Shown piece after piece: positions 50,082-58,142 of a DNA stretch of 64,000 nucleotides. The DNA is taken from positions 930,001 to 994,000 of the forward strand of contig NZ_QXTG01000001.1 of NCBI RefSeq assembly GCF_003581425.1. Reading direction: 5' to 3'. Made by a program: the position numbers and the translations under genes. Within the stretch, counting starts at the first letter, position 1. Each line of letters starts with the position of its first letter. This DNA comes from Amnibacterium setariae (GTDB lineage Bacteria; Actinomycetota; Actinomycetes; Actinomycetales; Microbacteriaceae). The notes beneath the pieces were generated by a model. It was not told the DNA's origin, did no database searches, and was given only the letters and a program-made list of their open reading frames with translations.

Positions 50082-51305
50082 ATGAGCGGAACCGCGGAGA
50101 CGACGCCGACGCTGCGCGGCCGGTCGTCCGCCGAGACGCGCAGCGCCGTGCTCGACCTGATCCGCACGAGCGGCGGCATCAGCCGGGTCGACCTCGCCCG
50201 GCGCTCCGCGCTCACCGAGGCGACGATCTCGAAGATCGTGCGGGAGCTGCTGACGGCGGGGATCGTCGTGGAGTCCGGCTACGCGCAGTCGACCGGTGGG
50301 AAGCGCCCGGTGCTGCTGCGCCTGAACGGCGGCGGCGCGCACGCGCTCGGCCTGACGCTCGACTTCCACCGCTGCGTGATCGTGCTCAGCGGGGCCGACG
50401 GCACCGAGCTCGCGCGGAGCGAGGCGCAGGGCACGGGCTTCGACGAGCCCGGCGTCGCGCTCGACCGGCTGGCCGCCGCCGTCGACGGCCTGCTCGAGCG
50501 CGAGGGCGTCGACCGGGCGTCGGTCGCCGGGATCGGCGTCGCCGCCGCAGGTCGGCGCGGGTCGCCGCTCGCCGGCGTCGTGGACACGTCGTTCTTCGAC
50601 GTGTGGGAGCCCTACCCGCTGGAGGCCGAGCTCGAGCTGCGCACGGGCCTCCCGGTGCTGCGCGAGAACGACGCCGACGCCGCCGCGCTCGGCGAGTACT
50701 GGACGAGCCCGCAGGCCTCCCGCGACTTCGTCGCGGTGTACATGTCGCACGGGATCGGCGCCGGGATCGTGATCAACGGCGCCATCTACCGGGGCGCGTC
50801 CGGCAACGCCGGCGAGATCGGCCACACGACGGTCGACCCGGACGGCCTGCCGTGCTGGTGCGGGTCGCGGGGCTGCCTCGAGACCGTGTCGAGCCCCCGC
50901 GCGATCGTGCGGACCGCGCTCGCCGACGACGCGCTGCGCGGCCGCCTCGGCGTCGACGAGGGCACGCCGCCGGACCGCGTCTACGGGCGGTTCCTCGAGC
51001 TGGCGGCGGGGGAGGACCAGCAGGCCGCGGCGATCCTCGACCGGGCCGCGGAGTCCTTCGCCGCGGCGGTCGTCGCGCTCGTCAACACGCTCGACCTCGA
51101 TCTCGTCGTGCTCTCCGGGCCGGGCTTCGCGGGCGCCGGCGAGGCGTTCCTGACCGCGGCCCGCGCGCGCGTCGAGCGCACCGCCTTCATGCGGGAGCTG
51201 CACCCGATCGTCGTGCGGCAGTCGGTCGCTGGACCCGACACGGCGGCGCTCGGTGCGGCCTCCGTCGTGCTGCACCGGCATCTGACGCCCCATCGCTCCG
51301 TCTGA
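50082..51305 (+). CDS. ROK-family transcriptional regulator
   Basis: A 407-residue ROK protein with N-terminal winged helix (GGISRVDLARRSALTEATISKI) and an intact kinase-like part: ENDADAAALGEYW, SHGIGAGIVINGAIYRG, GNAGEIGHTTV and the zinc motif CWCGSRGCLET. The HTH makes it a regulator, although the ROK domain is better preserved than in 38485-39663. A TAGATT hexamer at 50035-50040 and a GGAG ribosome site fix the ATG. It precedes the fourth ABC transporter by 152 bases in the same direction and is its likely regulator; the ligand is probably a xylose- or glucose-type sugar. Confidence 0.92.
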   Translation: MSGTAETTPTLRGRSSAETRSAVLDLIRTSGGISRVDLARRSALTEATISKIVRELLTAGIVVESGYAQSTGGKRPVLLRLNGGGAHALGLTLDFHRCVIVLSGADGTELARSEAQGTGFDEPGVALDRLAAAVDGLLEREGVDRASVAGIGVAAAGRRGSPLAGVVDTSFFDVWEPYPLEAELELRTGLPVLRENDADAAALGEYWTSPQASRDFVAVYMSHGIGAGIVINGAIYRGASGNAGEIGHTTVDPDGLPCWCGSRGCLETVSSPRAIVRTALADDALRGRLGVDEGTPPDRVYGRFLELAAGEDQQAAAILDRAAESFAAAVVALVNTLDLDLVVLSGPGFAGAGEAFLTAARARVERTAFMRELHPIVVRQSVAGPDTAALGAASVVLHRHLTPHRSV

Positions 51306-51338
51306 GCCGCAGGGCGGCACGACAGGTCACGAAAACAC

Positions 51339-51391
51339 ACGAAACCTTTCGTTCGCAAGTGTTGCTTTGTGCCCGTCGGCGCTCCTAGGCT
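51339..51391 (+). promoter_or_regulatory. Operator and promoter of the fourth ABC transporter operon
   Basis: ACGAAA-CC-TTTCGT (51339-51352) is a perfect-arm palindrome. TTGCTT (51362-51367) and TAGGCT (51386-51391) with 18 bases between make a plausible promoter 66 bases ahead of the binding-protein gene. The palindrome lies upstream of the -35. Confidence 0.55.
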
Positions 51392-51457
51392 GCCGCCCAC
51401 ACAGCCCCGTGGACGTGGCGCGATGCGATCCGTCCACACCCCGACGGACGGAAGACG

Positions 51458-52831
51458 ATGCGGTTTTCTCCTCACTCGACGATGAAGGCGGTGGTCGCCG
51501 CCGCGAGCGTGGCGGTCCTCGCCGCGGGCCTGGTCGGCTGCAGCAGCGGCTCGGGCGGCGGTGACGGCGGGTCCGCCACCAAGGGCGAGATCACCTGGTG
51601 GAGCTGGACCCCGGACAACAACGTGGCGGACGCGGAGATCGCGGCCTTCAATGAGAAGTACCCGGACATCAAGGTCAACTACCGCAAGGTGCCGATCGAC
51701 AACTACGCGGCGCTGCTCCGGCCCGCGCTCGCGTCGAACGACGGCCCCGACGTGTTCTCGGTCAACGCGACCGGCTCCTTCTCGGCGAAGACCTTCGCCG
51801 CCTACGCGGTCGACCTCACGCCGGACATCACGAAGCTCCTCGGCGACGACTGGAAGTCGAAGGTGTTCGACGGCGGCACGAAGGCCTTCACCATCGACGG
51901 CCGCCTCGTCGCGGGCCAGTTCGCGAAGGTCGGCGCCGGCATCATGTGGATCAACAAGGCGACCTTCGACAAGTACAAGGTCACGCCGCCGAAGACCTAC
52001 GACGAGTGGGTCGCCGCCTGCAAGACGTTCCGCGCGAACGGCCTCGGTTGCTTCCGCGAGGGCATGGCGGGCAGCGCCGGCTTCATCGTCGACACGATGC
52101 ACTCGATCGTCGACAGCGTCGAGCCCGGCCTGTGGGCGAAGGCCCTCGCCGGCAAGGCGAAGTGGAACGACCCCGGCTTCGTGAAGTCGTTCGAGATCCT
52201 GCGCAAGATGCAGGACGACGGCATCCTCGACAAGGGCTCGACCGGCATCATGCAGTACCCGGACGTCAACAACGCCTTCCTCACCGGCAAGGTCCCGATG
52301 GTCCAGATGGGCACCTGGTACTCCCAGTACTCCGTCAAGAAGAACCTCGCCGCCGCGGTGGAGGGCGCCGGCGGGTCCTCCGGCGGCGACTCGGTCGTCG
52401 AGCTCCCGATCCCGTTCCCGGACGTGGCCGGCCAGGGCAACCCGTCGACCGTGTTCTCCGACGTCGACGCCGGGCACGCCGTCAACGCGAAGAGCAAGAA
52501 CCGCAACGCGGCGATCACCTTCGCGCTCTGGATGGGCCACACGAAGGACGGTCAGCAGGCCGTCGTGAACGGCCTCGACTCCGTCGCCACCCTGAAGGGC
52601 GTGCAGCCGGACTTCGACAAGATCGAGCTGGTCGCCCCCGACGTGCAGCGCCCCGAGCTGGAGAAGCTCGCGACCTCGCTCGACGGCAAGCTCGACCCGC
52701 GGTACGGCACGACGCTGTCGGCCGAGGTGAGCCAGGCGATCATCGACGCCAGCCAGGCGATGGTGAGCACGAGCAAGTCCGCGACCGACGTCGCGAACGA
52801 CCTCCAGTCCGTCGCGGACTCGCAGGGCTGA
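51458..52831 (+). CDS. Sugar ABC transporter substrate-binding lipoprotein
   Basis: Solute-binding lipoprotein of 457 residues. A Sec signal (MKAVVAAASVAVLAAG) ends in lipobox LVGC with C28, followed by a Ser/Gly linker; no twin arginine. The mature N-terminus GEITWWSWTPDNNVADAEIA is that of family 1 binding proteins. ATG 51458 has GGAAG upstream; an in-frame ATG at 51482 would start exactly at the signal peptide and is possible. First gene of an operon with two permeases, tautomerase and sugar dehydrogenases, so the cargo is probably a sugar that is oxidised rather than phosphorylated. Confidence 0.92.
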   Translation: MRFSPHSTMKAVVAAASVAVLAAGLVGCSSGSGGGDGGSATKGEITWWSWTPDNNVADAEIAAFNEKYPDIKVNYRKVPIDNYAALLRPALASNDGPDVFSVNATGSFSAKTFAAYAVDLTPDITKLLGDDWKSKVFDGGTKAFTIDGRLVAGQFAKVGAGIMWINKATFDKYKVTPPKTYDEWVAACKTFRANGLGCFREGMAGSAGFIVDTMHSIVDSVEPGLWAKALAGKAKWNDPGFVKSFEILRKMQDDGILDKGSTGIMQYPDVNNAFLTGKVPMVQMGTWYSQYSVKKNLAAAVEGAGGSSGGDSVVELPIPFPDVAGQGNPSTVFSDVDAGHAVNAKSKNRNAAITFALWMGHTKDGQQAVVNGLDSVATLKGVQPDFDKIELVAPDVQRPELEKLATSLDGKLDPRYGTTLSAEVSQAIIDASQAMVSTSKSATDVANDLQSVADSQG

Positions 52832-52872
52832 TCGATGGCGACGACGGCGACATCGACCGAGCGGGGACGGGC

Positions 52873-53817
52873 ATGACGACGTCGGCGACGACGAACAACG
52901 CCGCCGGCGTGGCGACCGAGAGGTCGTCACGCCGGCGGGGCGGCCTCTCCCGGCCGCCCGGGCTGCCCTGGGTGCTGCCGGCCCTCGTGGTCTCGGTCGG
53001 CGTCCTCTACTACTGCATCGGGTACACCGGCTACCTCTCGACCCTGAAGTGGGACGGCGCGTCGCCCCTGCAGCTGCCGGTCGGGCTCGCGAACTACGCG
53101 ACGATGGTCAAGGACCCGATCTTCTGGCGGGCCATCGGGAACACGGCGGTCTTCTACGTCGTGACCTTCTCGGTCCAGGTGGTGCTCGGGGTGGTGCTCG
53201 CCTCCCTGCTGCACTCGCGGCTGTACCTGAAGACGCTCTACAAGGTGTTGATCTTCATCCCCGTGGTGCTGGCGCCGGCGACCACCGCCCCGGTCTTCCG
53301 CGAGATCTACGCCCCGACCGGCACGCTCAACACCCTGCTGCAGGGCGTGGGGCTCGGCGGGCTCTCGACGGCCTGGTTCGCGAACGGCACCTTCTCGCTG
53401 ATCATCATCATGTCGGTGCAGATCTGGCAGTCGACGGGCGTCGTCTTCATCCTCTACTTCGCCGCGATCGGCCAGATCGAGCCGGAGATGGTGGAGGCCG
53501 CGCGCATCGACGGCGCCGGCGACCTGCGGATCCTCGGCTCGATCGTCTGGCCGAGCGTGCGGGGGACCACGATCGCGATCGCGATCCTGTCCGCGATCGG
53601 CTCGTTGAAGACGTTCGACATCCCGTTCCTCATCACGAGCGGGGGACCGACGTACGCGACCGAGTTCCTCGGCACCCGGATCTACCGGATCAGCGTGCAG
53701 TACTCGAACGTCGGCCTCGGCGCCGCGTTCTCCATCGTGCTGCTCGTGCTCGCGGTCGGCACCGCCGTGCTGATCCAGGCGGGCGCCCGTCGACGGGAGG
53801 CGAGGAGCGGTGTTTGA
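52873..53817 (+). CDS. Sugar ABC transporter permease (MalF-like)
   Basis: CUT1 permease, 314 residues, six membrane segments, EAA loop VEAARIDGAGDLRILGSIVW. The N-terminal 35 residues are Thr/Ala/Arg-rich and cytoplasmic. The chosen ATG 52873 has only a weak GGGGAC upstream, but no better start exists between the binding-protein stop and the first helix. It overlaps the next permease gene by eight bases. Confidence 0.91.
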   Translation: MTTSATTNNAAGVATERSSRRRGGLSRPPGLPWVLPALVVSVGVLYYCIGYTGYLSTLKWDGASPLQLPVGLANYATMVKDPIFWRAIGNTAVFYVVTFSVQVVLGVVLASLLHSRLYLKTLYKVLIFIPVVLAPATTAPVFREIYAPTGTLNTLLQGVGLGGLSTAWFANGTFSLIIIMSVQIWQSTGVVFILYFAAIGQIEPEMVEAARIDGAGDLRILGSIVWPSVRGTTIAIAILSAIGSLKTFDIPFLITSGGPTYATEFLGTRIYRISVQYSNVGLGAAFSIVLLVLAVGTAVLIQAGARRREARSGV

Positions 53818-54598
53818 GACGCGACGCCTGCGGACCCGCATCGGGCTGCAGCTGCTGCTGACGGTGCTCGTCGTGCCGTTCGTGTTCCCGCTGTACGCGA
53901 TGGTGCAGGGCTCGCTCGCCGGCCTCGGCTGGGGCAACTACGCGACCGTGCTCTCGCTGCCCGTGCTGCCGCGGTTCTTCATCAACAGCGCGCTGATCTC
54001 GGCGGCCGTGATCGTGATCGTGATGTTCTGCACCATGACCGCGGCCTTCGGCTTCTCGAAGCTGCACATCCGGTTCAAGGAGGTGTACTTCTGGCTGCTG
54101 CTGATCTGCCTGACGCTGCCGGGCGTCGTGCTGATCGCGCCGCTGTTCGCGACGGTGACGAAGGTGGGGGCCTACAACACCCTCTGGGCCGTGATCATCC
54201 CGGTCGCGGCGCTGCAGATCCCGTTCACGACGCTGCTCGCGCGGAACTTCGTGGACGGCATCCCGAGCGAGCTGATCGAGGCGGCGCGGGTCGACGGCGC
54301 GAGCATCGTCCGGGTCTTCTGGAACGTGCTGCTCCCGCTCAGCCGGCCGATCATGGCGGCGGTGCTGGTGCTCGTGTTCATCAACTCGTGGAACGAGTTC
54401 CTGCTCGCGCTCCTGTTCCTGCAGACCCCCGACCAGCAGACGATCACCCTCGTGCCGTCGTTCTTCGTCGGGCAGTACAACAACGACCAGACCAAGGTGC
54501 TCGCCGCCGCCGTCCTCACCGGGCTGCCCGTCGTCATCGCCTACATCGCCCTCCAGCGCTTCTTCGAGCGCGGCCTCGCGGCCGGCGCCCTGAAGTAG
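53810..54598 (+). CDS. Sugar ABC transporter permease (MalG-like)
   Basis: CUT1 permease of 262 residues, somewhat shorter than its counterparts because the N-terminal tail is only about 12 residues. Six membrane segments and the EAA loop IEAARVDGASIVRVFWNVLL. GTG 53810 lies inside the previous gene's end with GAGGAG upstream. Pairs with 52873-53817. No ATPase gene follows; a tautomerase gene begins 98 bases later. Confidence 0.92.
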   Translation: MFETRRLRTRIGLQLLLTVLVVPFVFPLYAMVQGSLAGLGWGNYATVLSLPVLPRFFINSALISAAVIVIVMFCTMTAAFGFSKLHIRFKEVYFWLLLICLTLPGVVLIAPLFATVTKVGAYNTLWAVIIPVAALQIPFTTLLARNFVDGIPSELIEAARVDGASIVRVFWNVLLPLSRPIMAAVLVLVFINSWNEFLLALLFLQTPDQQTITLVPSFFVGQYNNDQTKVLAAAVLTGLPVVIAYIALQRFFERGLAAGALK

Positions 54599-54696
54599 CC
54601 GCCCGGACCGACCCCGACCGACCCCGCACGACCCCATCGGCGCACCGGCGCTCCCGCCGCCGCGCCCGCGAACTCCCGCATCGAAAGGAACCACCC

Positions 54697-55077
54697 ATGC
54701 CGCACGCCCGGATCGACCTCCACGAGCACCACCGGCCCCGCCTCGCCGAGTACAGCGCCGCCATCCTCAAGGGGATGGTCCGCGGGCTCGAGATGCCGGA
54801 GTGGGACCTCTTCCAGTCCTTCCGCGTCCACCAGCCCGGCGAGCTCGTCTTCAACCGCACGTTCCCGGGCGTGCAGCGCGACGACATCATCTTCATCGAG
54901 CTGCTCGCGCAGGTCGGGTACACCGACGAGCAGAAGCAGGCCGGCATGCGCGCGATCGTCGAGGAGCTGGAGGCGATCGGCGTGAAGCGCGACGACGTGA
55001 TGCTCGACTTCCTCGAGGTGCACGGCGCCGCCTGGTACCCGCTCGCGACCGCCGACGACGTCGCGGCCGAGGGCTGA
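54697..55077 (+). CDS. Tautomerase-superfamily protein
   Basis: A protein of 126 residues with Pro directly after the initiator Met, the catalytic base of the tautomerase superfamily, and PEWDLFQSF, RTFPGVQRDDIIFIEL and GYTDEQKQAGMRAIVEELE of the longer (PF14552-like) members. These isomerise keto/enol forms of 2-keto acids or act as dehalogenases or hydratases. In this operon of sugar dehydrogenases it could handle a keto-acid or enol intermediate; that is inference. ATG 54697 follows GAAAGGAA. Confidence 0.82.
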   Translation: MPHARIDLHEHHRPRLAEYSAAILKGMVRGLEMPEWDLFQSFRVHQPGELVFNRTFPGVQRDDIIFIELLAQVGYTDEQKQAGMRAIVEELEAIGVKRDDVMLDFLEVHGAAWYPLATADDVAAEG

Positions 55078-55088
55078 CGGCCCCGCGC

Positions 55089-55970
55089 ATGGCGCACTTC
55101 CGCACCCTCGCGCCCGGCCAGACGGCCCGCGTCCACGTGCACGACGCCGTGACGGGCGAGGACGTGGTGGTCCACGAGAGCACCGACGTGCTGCTCGAGG
55201 CGCCGAACTGGACCGCCGACGGAGCCGCGCTGCTCGTGAACGGGCAGGGCGTGCTCTGGTCCCTCGCACCCGAGCCGGGCGCCCGGCCCGTCCGCATCGA
55301 GCACGAGGACCTGCCCGAGATCAACAACGACCACGTCCTCGACCCCGACGGCGCGCACGTGTACCTGTCCGCGATGGACGGGCACATCCACCGCGCGCCG
55401 ATCGCGGGCGGCCGGGCGGCGCGCATCACGCGCGACGACGGCGTCTGGCACTTCCTCCACGGCGTCTCGCCGGACGGGCGGCGGCTCGCGTACGTGCGGA
55501 TGGCGTCCTTCGAGGAGCCCGGCCGGCTGGCCGTGATCGCGAGCGACGGCGGCGACTCGACGATCGTCGACACGGGGGAGGGGCACATCGACGGCCCCGA
55601 GTGGAGCCCGGACGGCACCTGGCTGTACTTCAACACCGAGCGCTGGGCCACCGCGCCCGGGCACGCGCAGCTCGCCCGCGTCCCGGACGGCGGCGGCGGC
55701 GAGGTCGAGCGGCTGCACTCGAGCGGCACCGTCGACTGGTTCCCGCACCTCGCGCCGGACGGCCGCACCGCCGTGTACATCGAGTTCCCGCCGGGGACGG
55801 AGGGGCACCCGGCCGACAAGGACGTGGCGCTCGTCGTCGTCGACGTCGCGGACTGGAGCGCACCGCGGAAGCGGATCCGCATCCCGGGCGGGCAGGGCAC
55901 CGTCAACGTGAACAGCTGGGCCCCGGACTCGCGCCGGTTCGCCTACGTGTCGTACCCCGTGTCGGGCTGA
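55089..55970 (+). CDS. TolB-like beta-propeller protein
   Basis: A protein of 293 residues made of repeated WD40-like PD40 blades: EAPNWTADGAALLVNG, VLDPDGAHVYLSAMDG, GVSPDGRRLAYVRM, EWSPDGTWLYFNTE, LAPDGRTAVYIEFP and SWAPDSRRFAYVSY. There is no signal peptide, unlike periplasmic TolB, so it is cytoplasmic. The biochemical role is unknown; relatives lie in carbohydrate loci and a few beta-propellers are lyases or lactonases, so a lactonase for the aldonolactone made by the neighbouring dehydrogenases is possible but not shown by any residue pattern. It begins 11 bases after the tautomerase gene. Confidence 0.78.
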   Translation: MAHFRTLAPGQTARVHVHDAVTGEDVVVHESTDVLLEAPNWTADGAALLVNGQGVLWSLAPEPGARPVRIEHEDLPEINNDHVLDPDGAHVYLSAMDGHIHRAPIAGGRAARITRDDGVWHFLHGVSPDGRRLAYVRMASFEEPGRLAVIASDGGDSTIVDTGEGHIDGPEWSPDGTWLYFNTERWATAPGHAQLARVPDGGGGEVERLHSSGTVDWFPHLAPDGRTAVYIEFPPGTEGHPADKDVALVVVDVADWSAPRKRIRIPGGQGTVNVNSWAPDSRRFAYVSYPVSG

Positions 55971-55987
55971 CGACCCCACCAGGACCA

Positions 55988-56014
55988 CCGGGCCCCCGGA
56001 CCGCGGGGGCCCGG
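55988..56014 (+). terminator. Hairpin within the operon, before the epimerase gene
   Basis: CCGGGCCCCCG pairs perfectly with CGGGGGCCCGG (56004-56014), loop 5. It may partially end transcription after the propeller gene, or process the mRNA. Confidence 0.6.
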
Positions 56015-56063
56015 CTCGACGATCGATCCCGGGCCGGTCGGCCCGGCCAGGAAGGACCAGACC

Positions 56064-57122
56064 ATGCTGGAGCAGGACGAGGCGGCGCTGACCGTCCTCT
56101 ACATCGGCGGCACCGGGACCATCAGCGCCTCGTGCGTGCGGCTCTCGGTCGAGAGCGGCATGCGCGTCGCCGTGCTGAACCGGGGCAACAACACGAAGCA
56201 GCGGGACCTGCCCGACGACGTCGAGTGGATCACCGCGGACGTGACCGACGAGGCCGCGCTCGCCGCGGCGCTCGAGGGCCGGTCGTTCGACGCGATCGTG
56301 AACTTCCTGTCCTACGACCGCGACGACGCCGAGCGGGCCGTCCGCGTGCTCGGGCCGCTGACCCGGCAGTACGTCTACATCTCCTCCGCCTCCGTCTACG
56401 GCAAGCCCGTGCTGCAGACGCCGGTCACCGAGTCGACCCCGACCCACAACCGGTTCCTCGCCTACGCGCGGGCGAAGCTCCGCGCGGAGCGGGTGCTGCA
56501 GGACGCGTACGCGGAGCACGGCTTCCCGATGACGATCGTGCGGCCCTCGCACACCTACGACGACGCGAACCCGCCCCTGCCCGGCGACTGGACCGTGGTC
56601 GACCGGATCGCGAACGGCGACGAGATCCCCGTCCACGGCGACGGCACCTCGCTCTGGACGCTGACGCACGCGGAGGACTTCGCGGTCGGCCTCGTCGGCC
56701 TGCTCGGCAACCCGCGCGCGATCGGCGAGGTCTTCCACATCACGGGCGACGACGTGTGGACGTGGGACCAGATCTACACGACCATCGCCGAGGCGCTCGG
56801 GGTGCCGGCGAAGCTCGTGCACGTGCCGAGCGAGCTCTACCCGGTCGTGGCGCCGGACTGGTTCTGGTCCGAGCTGCTGGTCGGCGACCTCGCCCACAGC
56901 GCGGTGTTCGACAACACGAAGATCAAGCGGTTCGTCCCCGCGTTCGGGCAGCGCCTCACCTTCCACCGCGCCGTGCGCCGCATGCTCGCGTGGCGTGCCG
57001 AGCACCCGGAGCTGACCGGGCGGGACGCCACCACGGACGCCGTGCTCGAGCGGATCGTGGCCGCCTACCACGCGGGCCGTGCGGCGTTCGCCGAGCACGC
57101 GCCTGCCACCGTGGACGCGTGA
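56064..57122 (+). CDS. NAD-dependent epimerase/dehydratase family protein
   Basis: Extended short-chain dehydrogenase of 352 residues. The NAD-binding turn YIGGTGTIS, SSASVYG, and the catalytic Y134-K138 pair in YARAKLRAE are present. HNRFLAYARAK and RPSHTYDD recall enzymes that act on sugar or on sugar nucleotides; some homologues occur in carbohydrate catabolic clusters as sugar C-epimerases or dehydratases. Its exact reaction is not clear. It overlaps the AKR gene (GTGA) at the 3' end. Confidence 0.85.
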   Translation: MLEQDEAALTVLYIGGTGTISASCVRLSVESGMRVAVLNRGNNTKQRDLPDDVEWITADVTDEAALAAALEGRSFDAIVNFLSYDRDDAERAVRVLGPLTRQYVYISSASVYGKPVLQTPVTESTPTHNRFLAYARAKLRAERVLQDAYAEHGFPMTIVRPSHTYDDANPPLPGDWTVVDRIANGDEIPVHGDGTSLWTLTHAEDFAVGLVGLLGNPRAIGEVFHITGDDVWTWDQIYTTIAEALGVPAKLVHVPSELYPVVAPDWFWSELLVGDLAHSAVFDNTKIKRFVPAFGQRLTFHRAVRRMLAWRAEHPELTGRDATTDAVLERIVAAYHAGRAAFAEHAPATVDA

Positions 57123-58087
57123 GCACGACGCCGCCGATCGCACCCCGTCCGCTCGGGCGGACGGGGCTCGCGGTCACGCCGATCTGCGTGGGCACGAGCC
57201 CGCTCGCCTCCATGCCCCGGCTCTACGGGTACGAGGTGGACGACGACCGCGCGGTCGCGACCGTGGAGGCCGCCTTCGCCGGGCCGTTCGACTTCGTCGA
57301 CACCTCCAACGGCTACGGCGACCACGGGGAGGCCGAGGTCCGGATCGGCATCGCGATCCGGCGCGCGGGCGGGCTGCCCGCCGGCGTGGTCCTCGCGACG
57401 AAGGTCGACCCGGCGCCCGGGTCGAGCGACTTCTCCGGCGACCGGGTGCGGCGCTCGTTCGAGGAGAGCCTCGAGCGCCTCGGCGTCGACCGCGTGCCCC
57501 TGCTGCACCTGCACGACCCCGAGCGCATCTCCTTCGAGGAGGGCGTCGCGCCGGGCGGTCCGCTCGAGGCGCTCGTCGCCCTCCGCGAGCAGGGACTCGT
57601 CGACCGGATCGGCGTCGCCGGAGGACCGGTGCCGCTGCTCCAGCGCTACCTGGACACAGGGGCCTTCGACGTCGTGCTGAGCCACAACCGGTACACGCTG
57701 CTCGACCGCTCGGCCGAAGGGCTCTTCGCCGCCGCCGCAGCGGCGGGGATCGGCGTGATCAACGCGGCCCCCTACGGCGGCGGGATGCTCGTCAAGGGCC
57801 CCGACGTGCAGACGAAGTACGCGTACGGCGAGCGGGACGAGGGGATCGCGGCCGCGGCCCGCGCGATGGCCGCGGCGTGCGCTCGGTACGACGTGCCGCT
57901 GCCGGCGGCCGCGCTCCAGTTCTCGCTGCGCTCGCCCCACGTGCACTCGACCGTGGTCGGGATGTCGTCGCCGGAGCGCGTCGCCGCGACGGCCGGGCTC
58001 GCCGCCGTACCGGTGCCGGACGACCTGTGGGCGGAGCTCGAGGCGCTCGTGCCGGCCGCCGACGGGTGGCTCGACCCGCCCGCCTGA
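57119..58087 (+). CDS. Aldo/keto reductase family sugar dehydrogenase
   Basis: A TIM-barrel oxidoreductase of 322 residues with the tetrad in DTSNGYGDHGEAE (Asp, Tyr), ATKVDPAPG (Lys) and LLHLHDPER (His). It is paralogous to 46683-47678 (shared RPLGxTGLxV start, LHLHDPE, VGMSSPERVAAT versus VVGFSKPDRVPRL). The likely role is oxidation of an aldose at C1 (L-fucose or D-threo-aldose dehydrogenase type). GTG 57119 overlaps the epimerase stop. Confidence 0.88.
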   Translation: MSTTPPIAPRPLGRTGLAVTPICVGTSPLASMPRLYGYEVDDDRAVATVEAAFAGPFDFVDTSNGYGDHGEAEVRIGIAIRRAGGLPAGVVLATKVDPAPGSSDFSGDRVRRSFEESLERLGVDRVPLLHLHDPERISFEEGVAPGGPLEALVALREQGLVDRIGVAGGPVPLLQRYLDTGAFDVVLSHNRYTLLDRSAEGLFAAAAAAGIGVINAAPYGGGMLVKGPDVQTKYAYGERDEGIAAAARAMAAACARYDVPLPAAALQFSLRSPHVHSTVVGMSSPERVAATAGLAAVPVPDDLWAELEALVPAADGWLDPPA

Positions 58088-58142
58088 TCCGCGCCGCCGC
58101 CCGCCTCCTGGCCCGCCTCCCGATCCGGACGAAGGGGTCCGC

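Noticed and set aside
51358-51376. A fourth copy of the ATGTTG operator at GTGTTGCTTTGTG
   Set aside because: Only the first six or so bases agree; the other half lacks the CAACAT or CACCA element.
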